Shown: positions 34,778-44,390 of the stretch, piece by piece
How the letters are laid out: each line of letters opens with the position of its first letter
Position numbering within the stretch: position 1 is the first letter of the stretch
Assembly (NCBI RefSeq): GCF_035917235.1
Contig: NZ_CP108423.1
Location: 7,407,501-7,471,500, forward strand
Direction: 5' to 3'
Length of the DNA stretch: 64,000 nt
Origin: Streptomyces sp. NBC_01294
GTDB lineage: Bacteria > Actinomycetota > Actinomycetes > Streptomycetales > Streptomycetaceae
Notes under the pieces: generated by a model
The model's database searches: none
The model's input: the letters and a program-made list of their open reading frames with translations, nothing else
What the model was told of the DNA's origin: nothing
Made by a program: the position numbers and the translations under genes

Positions 34778-34904
34778 ACGGCAGCCGATTACGGGCCACT
34801 GTACGAGCCCTCTCGGCCGGGGCGGCCCCCACGGCGGGCGCGGGCCCCACGGCGGGCGCGGCCGCCGCGGAAGCACCCGCCGTCCCGCAGACCGCGGATC
34901 TCGC

Positions 34905-36458
34905 TCAAGGCGTCAGCCCGGCGGCGAGCTCCACGGCCTGCGCGGCGTTCACCCGCCCGAAGCCGTAGTCGTCGTTGTGGCCGTTCGCGTCGTAGACGAC
35001 TCCCGGACCTCCGATCCGGTCGGCCGACTCGTGCATCACCGCGCGCAGTTGGTCACGCGTGAGCTCGCGGTTCACGGACAGCGCCAGCGCGGCGCACCCC
35101 GCCGCACAGGGAGCGGCGAAGCTGGTGCCCGTGTCGGTGCGGTATCCACCGCCGGACCCGGTGCTCACGACGTCGACGCCGGGGGCGATCAGCTCGACCT
35201 CCGGACCGCGTGCCGCGTTGTCCTCCAGGTCCCTGTTGGTCGACCGCACCACCGCGATCACATCCGGATGGGAGACCACTTCGTCCTTGCCGACGTCGAC
35301 GTTCCTGCCGTTGCTCGCCGCCCAGAAGATCAGGAGCCCCTTCCCCTGCCGGCCGTTCGTGGCGGCGAATTCAATGGCCATCTCCAGAGTGCTGCCCATG
35401 TCCCACGCCGCGATGTTCGGGCCCAGGCTGCTGACCAGGACGTCCGCCCCGTGCTCCGGGCCACTCCCGGAAACCTCCGTCGAAGGGTCGGCCGCGTAGG
35501 CCACGGCGCGCGCGAGCGTCGTCTGCGTACCGACCTGATCGTCCAGGCACGCCACCAGCATCAGCTCGCACTCGGGGGCCGCCCCGGCCCCGCCCGCACT
35601 GTCGTTGAGCCGGGCCCCGGCCATTCCGGCGCAGAAGGTGCCGTGATCGCTGTCGGGCATCCCCGAGGTGTTCTGGGTGAAGGTCGCACCCACCAGGCTG
35701 TTGCCGAAGAAGCCCGAAGCCCGGTCCACCCCGTCCGTGAGGTCCACATGCTGTGCGTCGAAGCCGTTGTCGATGACGGCGACCCGGATTCCGGTCCCGA
35801 GGGTACGGTCCCACGCCGACTCGATGTGGACGTCGGCACCCGGAGTGCCCCCGTTGGCACCGGCGTTCTGCCACTGCCACTGACGGGCATACCGGGGACC
35901 GGCGGGGCGGAAGCGCGCGGGAACGTGCTCCACGAACGACGGTTCGGCAAAAATGAACCGGTCGTTCCCGTGCAGCTCCACCGAGGCCGCCAGGGCGTCC
36001 TCCGCCGCCGGGGCGCGCACCTCGTACAGGTTCTCCGCGAAGCCGAGCTTGCTCACGACTTCCAGACCGGCCGCCTCGAGCTCGCGCTCGGCCTCCTGCT
36101 GCGAGAGCGCGGGCTGCAGTCGGACGGTCAACGCGTCGGTCGCGATGCCGATCCTCCCGTTGGGACGCCGGATCACCTTGCCGACCGCCTCGGCCCCAGA
36201 GATCTCCGCGCCGGCGCGGAACGCATCACGGGTCTGCCGGTTCGGTTTGACGAAGACCCAGCGCGCCTGGGCGAACGCTTCGGTGGTCTCGTCGTCGACC
36301 CCGGCCTCGTGCATCTCCGTCAGCGCGCTCGTTCCCAGTTCGCCCTCGGCCTCGGCCCTCGCCGTCCTCTGGCCGTCCTGACCCATCCTGACCGCGACCA
36401 CATCGTCGAGTTCTTCGGCTTCGACGAGATGGCCACGCTGGTAGTACTGACGTGACAT
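34905..36458 (-). CDS. S8 (subtilisin-like) serine protease without obvious secretion signal
   Basis: 517 residues. The catalytic triad can be placed: D230 in VAVIDNGFD, H272 in DHGTFCAGM and S446 in GTSFAAPCAAG, with the oxyanion Asn in FWAASNGRNVD. Residues 60-180 form a pro-domain-like region with strands and helices (ALTVRLQPALSQQEAERELE). The N-terminus (MSRQYYQRGHLVEAEELDD) is hydrophilic and shows no signal peptide or twin-arginine motif, so the enzyme may be cytoplasmic or exported by another route. It faces the GH15 gene convergently (127 bp apart). Confidence 0.92.
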   Translation of the reverse strand: MSRQYYQRGHLVEAEELDDVVAVRMGQDGQRTARAEAEGELGTSALTEMHEAGVDDETTEAFAQARWVFVKPNRQTRDAFRAGAEISGAEAVGKVIRRPNGRIGIATDALTVRLQPALSQQEAERELEAAGLEVVSKLGFAENLYEVRAPAAEDALAASVELHGNDRFIFAEPSFVEHVPARFRPAGPRYARQWQWQNAGANGGTPGADVHIESAWDRTLGTGIRVAVIDNGFDAQHVDLTDGVDRASGFFGNSLVGATFTQNTSGMPDSDHGTFCAGMAGARLNDSAGGAGAAPECELMLVACLDDQVGTQTTLARAVAYAADPSTEVSGSGPEHGADVLVSSLGPNIAAWDMGSTLEMAIEFAATNGRQGKGLLIFWAASNGRNVDVGKDEVVSHPDVIAVVRSTNRDLEDNAARGPEVELIAPGVDVVSTGSGGGYRTDTGTSFAAPCAAGCAALALSVNRELTRDQLRAVMHESADRIGGPGVVYDANGHNDDYGFGRVNAAQAVELAAGLTP

Positions 36459-36681
36459 CGCACTCGCCTCGTTTCAGCGACGCGGACGACCTGGCCGGTG
36501 ACACCACGGCCCAGGGATCCGCAGCCTGAGGAACACCCCCCTCTCCTCCAGTCTCCGCGTCCCCCCGCCCTGCGGCAACTTCGCGCCCCCGGCGCCGACA
36601 TGCAGGTCCATCCGCAGTGAGACGGCGGGGGTGGGCGTGGGACCGGCGTCATGAGCGAACCGGTGCGGGAGCAGGGGTCTT

Positions 36682-38829
36682 CTACGGGTTCCCGCCCTTA
36701 CAGGACGCCAGCAGGAGGGCGATGTCGTCCGGCCGGTCGATGCTGCTGACCGCCTCGCTGATCAGCCGGTCGGCGGTCTCCGTCAGCGGGGACGGCCGGG
36801 CCGCGGCCAGGGCCGTCCGCAGCTGTTCCACGCCGACATCGATGTCCATGCCCGGCATCTCCACCAGCCCGTCGGTGTAGAGGGCGAGCACCGAGCCCGT
36901 CTCCAGCCGCAGTTGCGTGACCGGGTACGAGGCGTCCGGGTCGATGCCGAGCACCACCCCGCCCGCCAGGTCCAGCACCTCGGTCCGGCCGTCGGGGTGG
37001 CGCAGCAGCGGCTGGGGGTGGCCGGCCCGGACGGCCCGGACGGAACCCGACGCGGGGTCGAGCAACACGTAGCAGCAGCTGGCGAACTGGCCCGGATCCA
37101 GGTCGATGAGCAGCTGGTTGGTGCCCCTCATGACCTGCTCCGGCGTGCTGCCGCTGAGCGCGAAGGCCCGTACGGCGCTGCGGAGTTGACCCATGGTCGC
37201 GGCGGCGGCCACGCCATGGCCCTGGACGTCCCCGATGACCAGGGCCAGCAGGCCGCGGCCGGTCTCGACGACGTCGTACCAGTCGCCGCCGACGTCCATG
37301 CCCAGGGTGCCGGGGAGGTAGCGGCCGACCGTGTCCACGTTCTCGACCACCGGCAGCCGGTGCGGCAGCAGGGCCGACTGCAGGCCGCGGGCGAGGGCCG
37401 CCTCGCTGTCGTAGCGCCGCGCCCGCGCCAGGGCCTGCGCGATCAGTCCGGCCAGCGCGGTCAGCACCGTACGCTCCTCCGGGCTGAAGCCGCGGGGCGA
37501 GTCGAAGCCGAGGATGCAGGAGCCGACCGGCCGGCCGGAGGCGATCAGCGGCAGGAACGCGCGGGCGCCGACGTCGGCGTCCAGCGGAATGCCCGGATAA
37601 GCGGCGGCCAGGTGTTCCATCGACTCGAAGAACAGCGGTCGGCCCGTGGTCAGCGTCTCGACGCCCGGCAGCCGGACGTCGAGCGCGACCCCGTCGAACC
37701 GGTCGAGGAAACCCGTCGGGAAGCCGGTCTCCCAGGCCAGGTGAAGGTGCCGTTCGTCGAGCAGGTAGATCGCCAGCTGCCGACCTCCGAAGGCCGGCAG
37801 CAGCTCCTCGGTGACCACGGCCGACACCTGCCGGGCCGTGACCGCCTCGGTCAGCGCGATGGCGAGGGCCACCGGCCGGTACAGCGCGGAGGCCCGGTCG
37901 GCGGCGGGTGACCCGAGGCCCGCACCCGGCAGGGCCATCGACGTGGGCGCGTAGGAGGGCTTCTCGGTGCCGCCGATCGTCAGGGTCACGCCGTCGGGAG
38001 CGGGGTACAGGTCCACCGACAGCCACTCCCCGGGCGGGTGCCGGCCGCGGCGGGCCGGAAAGTGCACCGGCTCGCCGGACATGAAGACGGCCCGGAAGTG
38101 GTCGTCGTAGGCGGGATTGCCGAGCCAGGGCAGCGCCTCCCACAGCACCCTCCCGCGCAGCTGCGGACCGCCGAGGCCGAGCAGTTCCTCGGCCGCCCTG
38201 TTGACGAAGCCGATCCTGCCCCGCCGGTCCAGGGAGAGCACCGCCATCGCGAGCCGGTCCACGGCCTCGCGGGCGCCCTCGGCCCCCGCCTGCGGCGGCG
38301 GCGCCGGCACGTCCACCGGGTCGCCCTCCCACGTCACCGGCGCCCCGGCCGCCGTGAGCGCGGCGAGTTCCTGGGCCAGCCGGTCCGCGGCCTCCCGCAG
38401 CCGTTCCCGGTCCGCGGCCCCGACCGGGACGCCCGGCGTCGCCGCGCGCAGCACCAGCAGCACGCCGAACCGTTCGGCCCCGGCCGTCACGGGCTCGTAC
38501 AGCGAGGCGAAGGGGAACGGCAGCCCGGCCATCAGCTGGGGGAAGCGGCTCATGGCCGACTCGGCGTCGGGCAGGTGCACGGCCTGCCCGGAGCGGTAGG
38601 CCTCCCCGACCGGGTAGGGGCGGTTCACCTGCATCCGCCACCACGGCCGGTACAGCGGCAGCGGCAGTCCCGTGAACACGGCCAGCAGCAGGAGCCCCTC
38701 GCTGTGCGAGCGCAGGTAGACCCCGCCCGCGAACCCGCCGACGGCCTCCACGGCGCTCACGGCGCCGCGCGCGAGCGCCTGGGCCGTGGCATCGGGGGCG
38801 GGGCCGCCGCTGTCCGCTCTCGCGATCAC
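36682..38829 (-). CDS. GAF-PAS-GAF-PP2C (SpoIIE-type) phosphatase
   Basis: About 715 residues, starting at the GTG at 38827-38829; an ATG 36 bp further upstream is an alternative, and neither has a strong ribosome site. A GAF-like domain (1 to about 170) is followed by a PAS domain (about 185-290; LDRRGRIGFVNRAAEELLGLGG). A second GAF (about 315-465) contains LLDERHLHLAWETG. The phosphatase core shows MDVGGDWYDVV, VIGDVQGHGVAAAATMG and LALYTDGLVEMPG, and ends DDIALLLA. Proteins like this regulate sigma factors by dephosphorylating STAS antagonists. No sigma or STAS gene is adjacent here, unlike the locus at 3-11 kb. Confidence 0.9.
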   Translation of the reverse strand: MIARADSGGPAPDATAQALARGAVSAVEAVGGFAGGVYLRSHSEGLLLLAVFTGLPLPLYRPWWRMQVNRPYPVGEAYRSGQAVHLPDAESAMSRFPQLMAGLPFPFASLYEPVTAGAERFGVLLVLRAATPGVPVGAADRERLREAADRLAQELAALTAAGAPVTWEGDPVDVPAPPPQAGAEGAREAVDRLAMAVLSLDRRGRIGFVNRAAEELLGLGGPQLRGRVLWEALPWLGNPAYDDHFRAVFMSGEPVHFPARRGRHPPGEWLSVDLYPAPDGVTLTIGGTEKPSYAPTSMALPGAGLGSPAADRASALYRPVALAIALTEAVTARQVSAVVTEELLPAFGGRQLAIYLLDERHLHLAWETGFPTGFLDRFDGVALDVRLPGVETLTTGRPLFFESMEHLAAAYPGIPLDADVGARAFLPLIASGRPVGSCILGFDSPRGFSPEERTVLTALAGLIAQALARARRYDSEAALARGLQSALLPHRLPVVENVDTVGRYLPGTLGMDVGGDWYDVVETGRGLLALVIGDVQGHGVAAAATMGQLRSAVRAFALSGSTPEQVMRGTNQLLIDLDPGQFASCCYVLLDPASGSVRAVRAGHPQPLLRHPDGRTEVLDLAGGVVLGIDPDASYPVTQLRLETGSVLALYTDGLVEMPGMDIDVGVEQLRTALAAARPSPLTETADRLISEAVSSIDRPDDIALLLASCKGGNP

Positions 38830-39079
38830 ACAGTCAGGATGCGCCCTGGAAGGCGGCCACTGCATCCCGGCCGCCCCGGTGGCGCGCCTGGCTGCGCGCC
38901 TGTGCCCGCGAGCTGATGCCGACGGGCCGGCAGGGGCCGGAGCGGCCGCGATAGGCCGACCGAAGCCGGCCGCTTCCCTCGTCCGGGGGACGTACGGGTG
39001 TACGGGCCGCCCCCCGGACGCGCCGCGGGGCACGATACGCAGGCGTCCCACCCCCCGGCAGGCCCCCGGAAGGCAGAGC

Positions 39080-39817
39080 ATGCGGTTCCAGTACGACACC
39101 ATCGGCGAGCGTTACGCGGAGTCCACGAACACGGCGGCCTTCTCGGCGGCCGACACCTACACCCTGCACGGCGCCCTCGACGCGCTCGGCGGGGTGCGCG
39201 GGCTCGACGCCCTCGACCTGGCCTGCGGATACGGCTACAACACCCGGCTGCTGGCGCGCGGCGGGGCCCGGCGGACCGTCGGCGTGGACGTCTCGGAGGA
39301 GATGATCCGGCTGGCCCGCGCGCACGAGGCGACGAAGGACCGCCGCGACGTCGAGTACGTGGTCGCCGACGCCGCCGGCCTTCCGCACCTCGGCCCCTTC
39401 GACCTCGCCACGGCCGCGTACGTCTTCAGCTACGCGCCCGACCGCAGGCACCTGCACGCGATGTTCCGGTCCGTCCGCGCCAACCTGCGCCCCGGCGGGC
39501 GGCTGCTCGCCATCGTGCCCAACGCCGGGGCGTTCCCGCGCGTGGACTGGTCGCCGTACGGGGTCCGTATCGTCGACCGGATCCCAGACGGCGACGCACC
39601 GCTGCTGAAGGCGCAGTTCCTGACCGAGCCGCCGGTGCCCTTCGAGTTCCGCGAGTGGGCGCACGCCGACCTCGCCGAGGCCGCCGTCGAGGCGGGCTTC
39701 GTGACGGTCGGCTGGCAGCCGAACCGGACGCCGCCCGCCGACCTCGTGCGCGACGAGGCGTACTGGACGGCGTACCGCGCCTGGCCGATCAGCTCACTGA
39801 TGACCTGTACGGCGTAA
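39080..39817 (+). CDS. Class I SAM-dependent methyltransferase
   Basis: 245 residues from the ATG at 39080, with GGAAGG at 39068-39073; the long open frame before it overlaps the divergent phosphatase gene. Motif I is [21 protein letters not shown] (residues 42-62), then [16 protein letters not shown] (post I) and [14 protein letters not shown] (motif II). The C-terminal part is a small cap region ([20 protein letters not shown]). The N-terminus [13 protein letters not shown] is typical of toxin or small-molecule methyltransferases. The substrate is unknown. Confidence 0.85.
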   Translation: MRFQYDTIGERYAESTNTAAFSAADTYTLHGALDALGGVRGLDALDLACGYGYNTRLLARGGARRTVGVDVSEEMIRLARAHEATKDRRDVEYVVADAAGLPHLGPFDLATAAYVFSYAPDRRHLHAMFRSVRANLRPGGRLLAIVPNAGAFPRVDWSPYGVRIVDRIPDGDAPLLKAQFLTEPPVPFEFREWAHADLAEAAVEAGFVTVGWQPNRTPPADLVRDEAYWTAYRAWPISSLMTCTA

Positions 39818-39864
39818 GGGCCCCGGGCGCCGCCCGGCCAGGGCCGTCAGGGCAGTCGCGGCCT

Positions 39865-40782
39865 TCACAGGTCCGCCGTCGCCCTGATCAGCTCCACGAT
39901 CCGGTCGCGCGCCGCCCGCCCCTCCGGCACCGGCATCAGCGGGTACCCGTGCGGCAGCCCGGCCTCCTCGTGGAACTCCACCTCGACCCCGTCCGCGCGG
40001 GCCCGGCGCAGCAGCTCCCTGCTGTCCGTGGTCAGCACGTCCCGGGTCCCGGTGAAGACCGTCAGCGGCACCAGCCCCGCGAAGGATCCGTGCAGCGGGC
40101 TCACGCGGGGGTCGTCGGGGGCCAGGGTCCCGGCGTACAAACGCCCGGCCTCCAGCAGTCCCGGGCGGGCCAGCATCGGATCGGCCGCCTCGATGGCCTC
40201 CTGGTCCGGATGGCTCATGCTCACGTCCAGCCAGGGCGAGATCAGCACGATCCGGGACGGCTGGGCCCCGGTGGCGTCGCGCAGCCGCTGCGCGGCCGCC
40301 AGCGCCAGCCCGGCCCCGGCCGAGTCCCCGATGAGCACCGTCCCGCCGCCGTCGCCGCTCGCGATCAGGCCGCTCAGCAGGTCGGTGGCGACCGGGACGG
40401 TCCGGTCGGCGGTACCGCGCGGAGCCAGGATGTACGCCGGTACGACGACCCGCGCCCCCGCCTGCGTGACCAGGGTCCGGATCAGCGCCCAGTGCGGGCG
40501 GACCAGCTCGTTGATGTAACCGCCGCCGTGCACGTACAGCACCTGGGCCGAGGGCTCGGTCCCGAGGGGGGAGACGTCGTACACCGGCCAGGCTCCGACG
40601 AAGGTCCGCGAGATGTCCGCGACCCGGCCCAGCCAACGCGGCGGCAGATGCGACGCGGGCCGGCGGGCGGACTGCGCCACCCGGGTCCGTACCGCCTCGG
40701 CGCTCGCGAACCGTCTTCGCCGTCCCGTCGCGATCAGCGCCGCCGACAGCGCCCTGCTGCGCAGACTCGGCACGCCCCTCAC
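39865..40782 (-). CDS. Alpha/beta hydrolase (HSL-type esterase/lipase)
   Basis: 305 residues. HSL-type signature [12 protein letters not shown] forms the oxyanion hole (about residue 84). The nucleophile elbow [10 protein letters not shown] is at about 152-161. Asp ([10 protein letters not shown]) and His ([12 protein letters not shown]) supply the rest of the triad. This matches bacterial hormone-sensitive-lipase-like esterases that hydrolyse short acyl esters. It converges on the methyltransferase gene and is divergent from the threonine dehydrogenase gene, with about 200 bp between. Confidence 0.9.
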   Translation of the reverse strand: MRGVPSLRSRALSAALIATGRRRRFASAEAVRTRVAQSARRPASHLPPRWLGRVADISRTFVGAWPVYDVSPLGTEPSAQVLYVHGGGYINELVRPHWALIRTLVTQAGARVVVPAYILAPRGTADRTVPVATDLLSGLIASGDGGGTVLIGDSAGAGLALAAAQRLRDATGAQPSRIVLISPWLDVSMSHPDQEAIEAADPMLARPGLLEAGRLYAGTLAPDDPRVSPLHGSFAGLVPLTVFTGTRDVLTTDSRELLRRARADGVEVEFHEEAGLPHGYPLMPVPEGRAARDRIVELIRATADL

Positions 40783-40987
40783 CTCCCCTTTTTCCCCGTG
40801 CCCTCATCGGCACGGGCCCCTTCCCCGTCCAGGGAGGAGCATAGGCGTGAAGCTGCGCTGTCGACCCGCTTAAGAAAGTCTCGATGGACTGATCACCGCG
40901 CCGATCGGCAGATTGGTGCCCGTCACCGACGCCGTCCGGGCCCGCACGCCCGTGGCGCGTTCCCTTCCGCAGGCCTGGAGCCACCCC

Positions 40988-42016
40988 ATGAAGGCACTCG
41001 TCAAGCACAAGGCCGAGCCCGGCCTGTGGCTCATGGACGTCCCCGAGCCCGAGTACGGCCCCGGCGACGTGCTGATCAAGGTGCTGCGCACCGGCATCTG
41101 CGGAACCGACCTGCACATCCGGGCCTGGGACGGCTGGGCGCAGAACGCGGTCAAGACCCCGCTCGTCCTCGGCCACGAGTTCGTCGGCGAGGTCGCCGCC
41201 CTCGGCGCGGGCGTCCGCGACATCGAGATCGGCGCGCTGGTCAGCGGCGAGGGCCACCTGGTGTGCGGCAAATGCCGCAACTGCCTGGCCGGCCGCCGCC
41301 ACCTGTGCCGCAGCACGATCGGGCTCGGCGTGGGCCGCGACGGCGCCTTCGCCGAGTACGTGGTGTTGCCCGCGCAGAACGTGTGGGTGCACCGCACCGC
41401 CGTGGACCTGGACGTCGCCGCGATCTTCGACCCCTTCGGCAACGCCGTGCACACGGCGCTGTCCTTCCCGCTGGTCGGCGAGGACGTGCTGATCACCGGC
41501 GCCGGCCCGATCGGCATCATGGCGGCGGCCGTGGCCAGGCACGCCGGCGCGCGCAACGTGGTGATCACCGACGTCAGCCCGGAGCGCCTGGAGATCGCCC
41601 GCAAGGCCGGCGCCACGCTCGCCGTGAACGTCGCCGAGTCCTCCATCGCCGAGGCGCAGGCACGGCTCGGCCTGCGCGAGGGCTTCGACATCGGCCTGGA
41701 GATGTCCGGCCGCGCCGAGGCGATGCGCGACATGATCGACAACATGACGCACGGCGGCCGGATCGCCATGCTGGGCCTGCCCGCGGCGGAGTTCCCCGTC
41801 GACTGGGCGAAGGTCGTCACCTCGATGATCACCATCAAGGGCATCTACGGTCGCGAGATGTTCGAGACCTGGTACGCGATGACGGTGCTCCTGGAGGGCG
41901 GGCTCGACCTCAGCCCGGTCATCACCGGCCGCTACTCGCACCGCGACTTCGAGGCCGCCTTCGACGAGGCGTCGACCGCCCGCAGTGGCAAGATCATCCT
42001 GGACTGGACGGCGTAA
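40988..42016 (+). CDS. tdh: L-threonine 3-dehydrogenase
   Basis: 342 residues from the ATG at 40988. A zinc-type medium-chain dehydrogenase: catalytic zinc region [15 protein letters not shown] and GHEFVGEV, structural zinc cysteines in [15 protein letters not shown], Rossmann NAD site [31 protein letters not shown] and [15 protein letters not shown] are characteristic of Tdh. It oxidises L-threonine to 2-amino-3-oxobutanoate. The next gene, 101 bp downstream, encodes the enzyme that uses this product, so the pair forms the threonine-to-glycine pathway. The long ORF overlapping from 38998 is not real here. Confidence 0.95.
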   Translation: MKALVKHKAEPGLWLMDVPEPEYGPGDVLIKVLRTGICGTDLHIRAWDGWAQNAVKTPLVLGHEFVGEVAALGAGVRDIEIGALVSGEGHLVCGKCRNCLAGRRHLCRSTIGLGVGRDGAFAEYVVLPAQNVWVHRTAVDLDVAAIFDPFGNAVHTALSFPLVGEDVLITGAGPIGIMAAAVARHAGARNVVITDVSPERLEIARKAGATLAVNVAESSIAEAQARLGLREGFDIGLEMSGRAEAMRDMIDNMTHGGRIAMLGLPAAEFPVDWAKVVTSMITIKGIYGREMFETWYAMTVLLEGGLDLSPVITGRYSHRDFEAAFDEASTARSGKIILDWTA

Positions 42017-42117
42017 CACCCCTCCGCCCCACCGAACCATCTCCCACCGGCCGGGCCCCGCACACCCTCCCCCCTCCGCGGGGCCCGGCCCCCTCCGCCG
42101 CACAAGGAGAACGCAGC

Positions 42118-43326
42118 ATGTTCGAGACCGTCCGCGACGACCTCCGCAGCACCCTCGACGAGATCCGCTCCGCCGGTCTGCACAAGCCCGAGCGCGTCAT
42201 CGGCACCCCGCAGAGCGCGTCCGTCGCCGTCACCTCGGGCGGCGCCGCCGGCGAGGTGCTCAACTTCTGCGCCAACAACTACCTCGGCCTGGCCGATCAC
42301 CCCGAGGTCGTCGCCGCCGCGAAGGACGCCCTGGACCGCTGGGGCTACGGAATGGCCTCCGTCCGCTTCATCTGCGGCACCCAGGAGGTGCACAAGGAGC
42401 TGGAGGCGCGGCTCTCCGCCTTCCTCGGCCAGGAGGACACGATCCTCTACTCCTCCTGCTTCGACGCCAACGGCGGCGTCTTCGAGACCCTGCTCGGCGC
42501 CGAGGACGCGGTGATCTCCGACGCCCTCAACCACGCCTCGATCATCGACGGCATCCGCCTCTCCAAGGCCCGCCGCTTCCGCTACGCCAACCGCGACATG
42601 GCCGAGCTGGAGACGCGCCTCAAGGAGGCCACCGAGGGCGGCGCCCGCCGCAAGCTGATCGTCACCGACGGCGTCTTCTCCATGGACGGCTACGTCGCAC
42701 CCCTCCAGGAGATCTGCGACCTGGCCGACCGCTACGACGCCATGGTCATGGTCGACGACTCGCACGCCGTCGGCTTCGTCGGCCCCGGCGGCCGCGGCAC
42801 CCCCGAGCTGCACGGGGTCATGGACCGCGTCGACATCATCACCGGCACCCTCGGCAAGGCCCTGGGCGGTGCCTCCGGCGGCTACGTCGCCGCGCGCGCC
42901 GAGATCGTCGAGCTGCTGCGCCAGCGCTCGCGCCCGTACCTCTTCTCCAACTCCCTCGCCCCGGTCATCGCGGCGGCCTCCCTCAAGGTCCTCGACCTGC
43001 TGGAGTCGGCCGGCGACCTGCGCGAGCACCTCGCCGCCAACACCGCGCTCTTCCGCACGAAGATGACCGAGGCCGGCTTCGAGATCCTGCCCGGCGACCA
43101 CGCCATCGCGCCCGTGATGATCGGCGACGCGGCGGAGGCGGCCCGGATGGCGGAGCTGCTCCTGGAGCGCGGCGTGTACGTGATCGGCTTCTCCTACCCG
43201 GTGGTGCCGATGGGCGCGGCGCGCATCCGCGTCCAGCTCTCGGCGGCCCACTCGACGGCCGACGTGGAGCGCGCCGTGGCGGCCTTCATCGACGCCCGTG
43301 CGGCGCTCGGGACCACTGGGGCCTGA
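42118..43326 (+). CDS. kbl: Glycine C-acetyltransferase (2-amino-3-ketobutyrate CoA ligase)
   Basis: 402 residues from the ATG at 42118, with AAGGAGA just upstream. A PLP enzyme of the alpha-oxoamine synthase family: [17 protein letters not shown] near the start, [33 protein letters not shown], and the PLP lysine K247 in [14 protein letters not shown]. It cleaves 2-amino-3-oxobutanoate with CoA to glycine and acetyl-CoA. Together with tdh it forms a dedicated operon. The length equals the usual family size. Confidence 0.96.
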   Translation: MFETVRDDLRSTLDEIRSAGLHKPERVIGTPQSASVAVTSGGAAGEVLNFCANNYLGLADHPEVVAAAKDALDRWGYGMASVRFICGTQEVHKELEARLSAFLGQEDTILYSSCFDANGGVFETLLGAEDAVISDALNHASIIDGIRLSKARRFRYANRDMAELETRLKEATEGGARRKLIVTDGVFSMDGYVAPLQEICDLADRYDAMVMVDDSHAVGFVGPGGRGTPELHGVMDRVDIITGTLGKALGGASGGYVAARAEIVELLRQRSRPYLFSNSLAPVIAAASLKVLDLLESAGDLREHLAANTALFRTKMTEAGFEILPGDHAIAPVMIGDAAEAARMAELLLERGVYVIGFSYPVVPMGAARIRVQLSAAHSTADVERAVAAFIDARAALGTTGA

Positions 43327-43356
43327 GGGGCCTCTGCACCCTGAGACAATGGTGGG

Positions 43357-44271
43357 GTGATCGACCCCCGCCGGCTGCGCATCCTGCGGGCCGTGGCGGA
43401 CCACCGTACGGTGACCGCCGCGGCCGCAGCCCTGTACCTCACCCCCTCGGCCGTCTCCCAGCAGCTCGCGGCGCTGGAACAGGAGACGGGCCACGCGCTG
43501 CTCACGCGCAGCGGCCGCGGCGTCCGGCTCACCGCGGCCGGTGAGATCCTGCTCGGCCACGCCCACGAGGTGCTGGCGCAGCTGGAGCGCGCGGAGGCCG
43601 AACTCGCGGCGTACGCGGGCGGCTCGGCGGGCGAGGTCACCGTGGCCGCCTTCGCGACGGGGATCGCCGAGGTACTGGCCCCGGCCATCTCCCGCCTCGC
43701 GCTGGAGCACCCGGGGATCCGGCTGCGGGTCCGGGACGCGGAGGGCGACCAGAGCCTGCCCCTGCTGCTGGACGGCGAGGCGGACCTCGCGCTGGCGGTC
43801 GAGTACCGGGGCGGCCCGGGCGCCGACGACGCACGGCTCTCCGTCCTCCCGCTGTACGCGGAACCCTTCGACGCGGTCCTGCCCTCGGGACACCCGCTCG
43901 CCGACCTGCCCGCCGTGGCGCTCGCGGACCTCTCCGACTCGGACTGGGTGGGCCAGTACCCCGGCAACCCGTGCCACGACGTCACGCTGCTCGCCTGCGA
44001 ACTGGCCGGCTTCCAGCCCCGGTTCGTGCACTCCTCCGACGACTTCCGCGCCGTGACGGCGCTGGTGGGCGCGGGGGCCGGAGTGGCCCTCGTACCGCGC
44101 TCGGCGCTGCGCGGCATCGACCTCAAGGAGGTCCAGGTCCGCCCCGTGACCGGCCCGGCCGCCACCCGCCGGGTCTTCGCCGCCACCCGCCGGGGCGGCG
44201 AGACCCACCCGCTGATCGCGCCCGTCCTGGCCGCCCTGGTCCGTGAGGCGGAGCGGCTCCCGGCGCACTGA
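43357..44271 (+). CDS. LysR-family transcriptional regulator
   Basis: 304 residues from a GTG at 43357, 30 bp after kbl. The N-terminal HTH reads LRILRAVADHRTVTAAAAALYLTPSAVSQQLAALEQE. The effector domain (from about 90) begins VTVAAFATGIAEVLAPAI and carries YAEPFDAVLPSGHPLADLP and a glycine-rich turn ALVGAGAGVALVPRSAL. The short gap suggests it is transcribed with tdh-kbl and may regulate amino-acid catabolism. The effector is unknown. Confidence 0.9.
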   Translation: MIDPRRLRILRAVADHRTVTAAAAALYLTPSAVSQQLAALEQETGHALLTRSGRGVRLTAAGEILLGHAHEVLAQLERAEAELAAYAGGSAGEVTVAAFATGIAEVLAPAISRLALEHPGIRLRVRDAEGDQSLPLLLDGEADLALAVEYRGGPGADDARLSVLPLYAEPFDAVLPSGHPLADLPAVALADLSDSDWVGQYPGNPCHDVTLLACELAGFQPRFVHSSDDFRAVTALVGAGAGVALVPRSALRGIDLKEVQVRPVTGPAATRRVFAATRRGGETHPLIAPVLAALVREAERLPAH

Positions 44272-44390
44272 GCGTGCGGGGTCACGCCTGCCGTACGGGT
44301 GAACTGATGTGCCAACCCTGAGGAGGCGAGCCGGACCGGCCGATGACCCGGGGTGAGCCGCAGGAGCCGGACCCCGACCACGGAGACATC

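Noticed and set aside
38998..43326. A 1442-codon plus-strand frame ending at the kbl stop
   Set aside because: Only the last 402 codons, from the ATG at 42118 with a ribosome site, match a protein family. The earlier part overlaps the methyltransferase, esterase and tdh genes in other frames.
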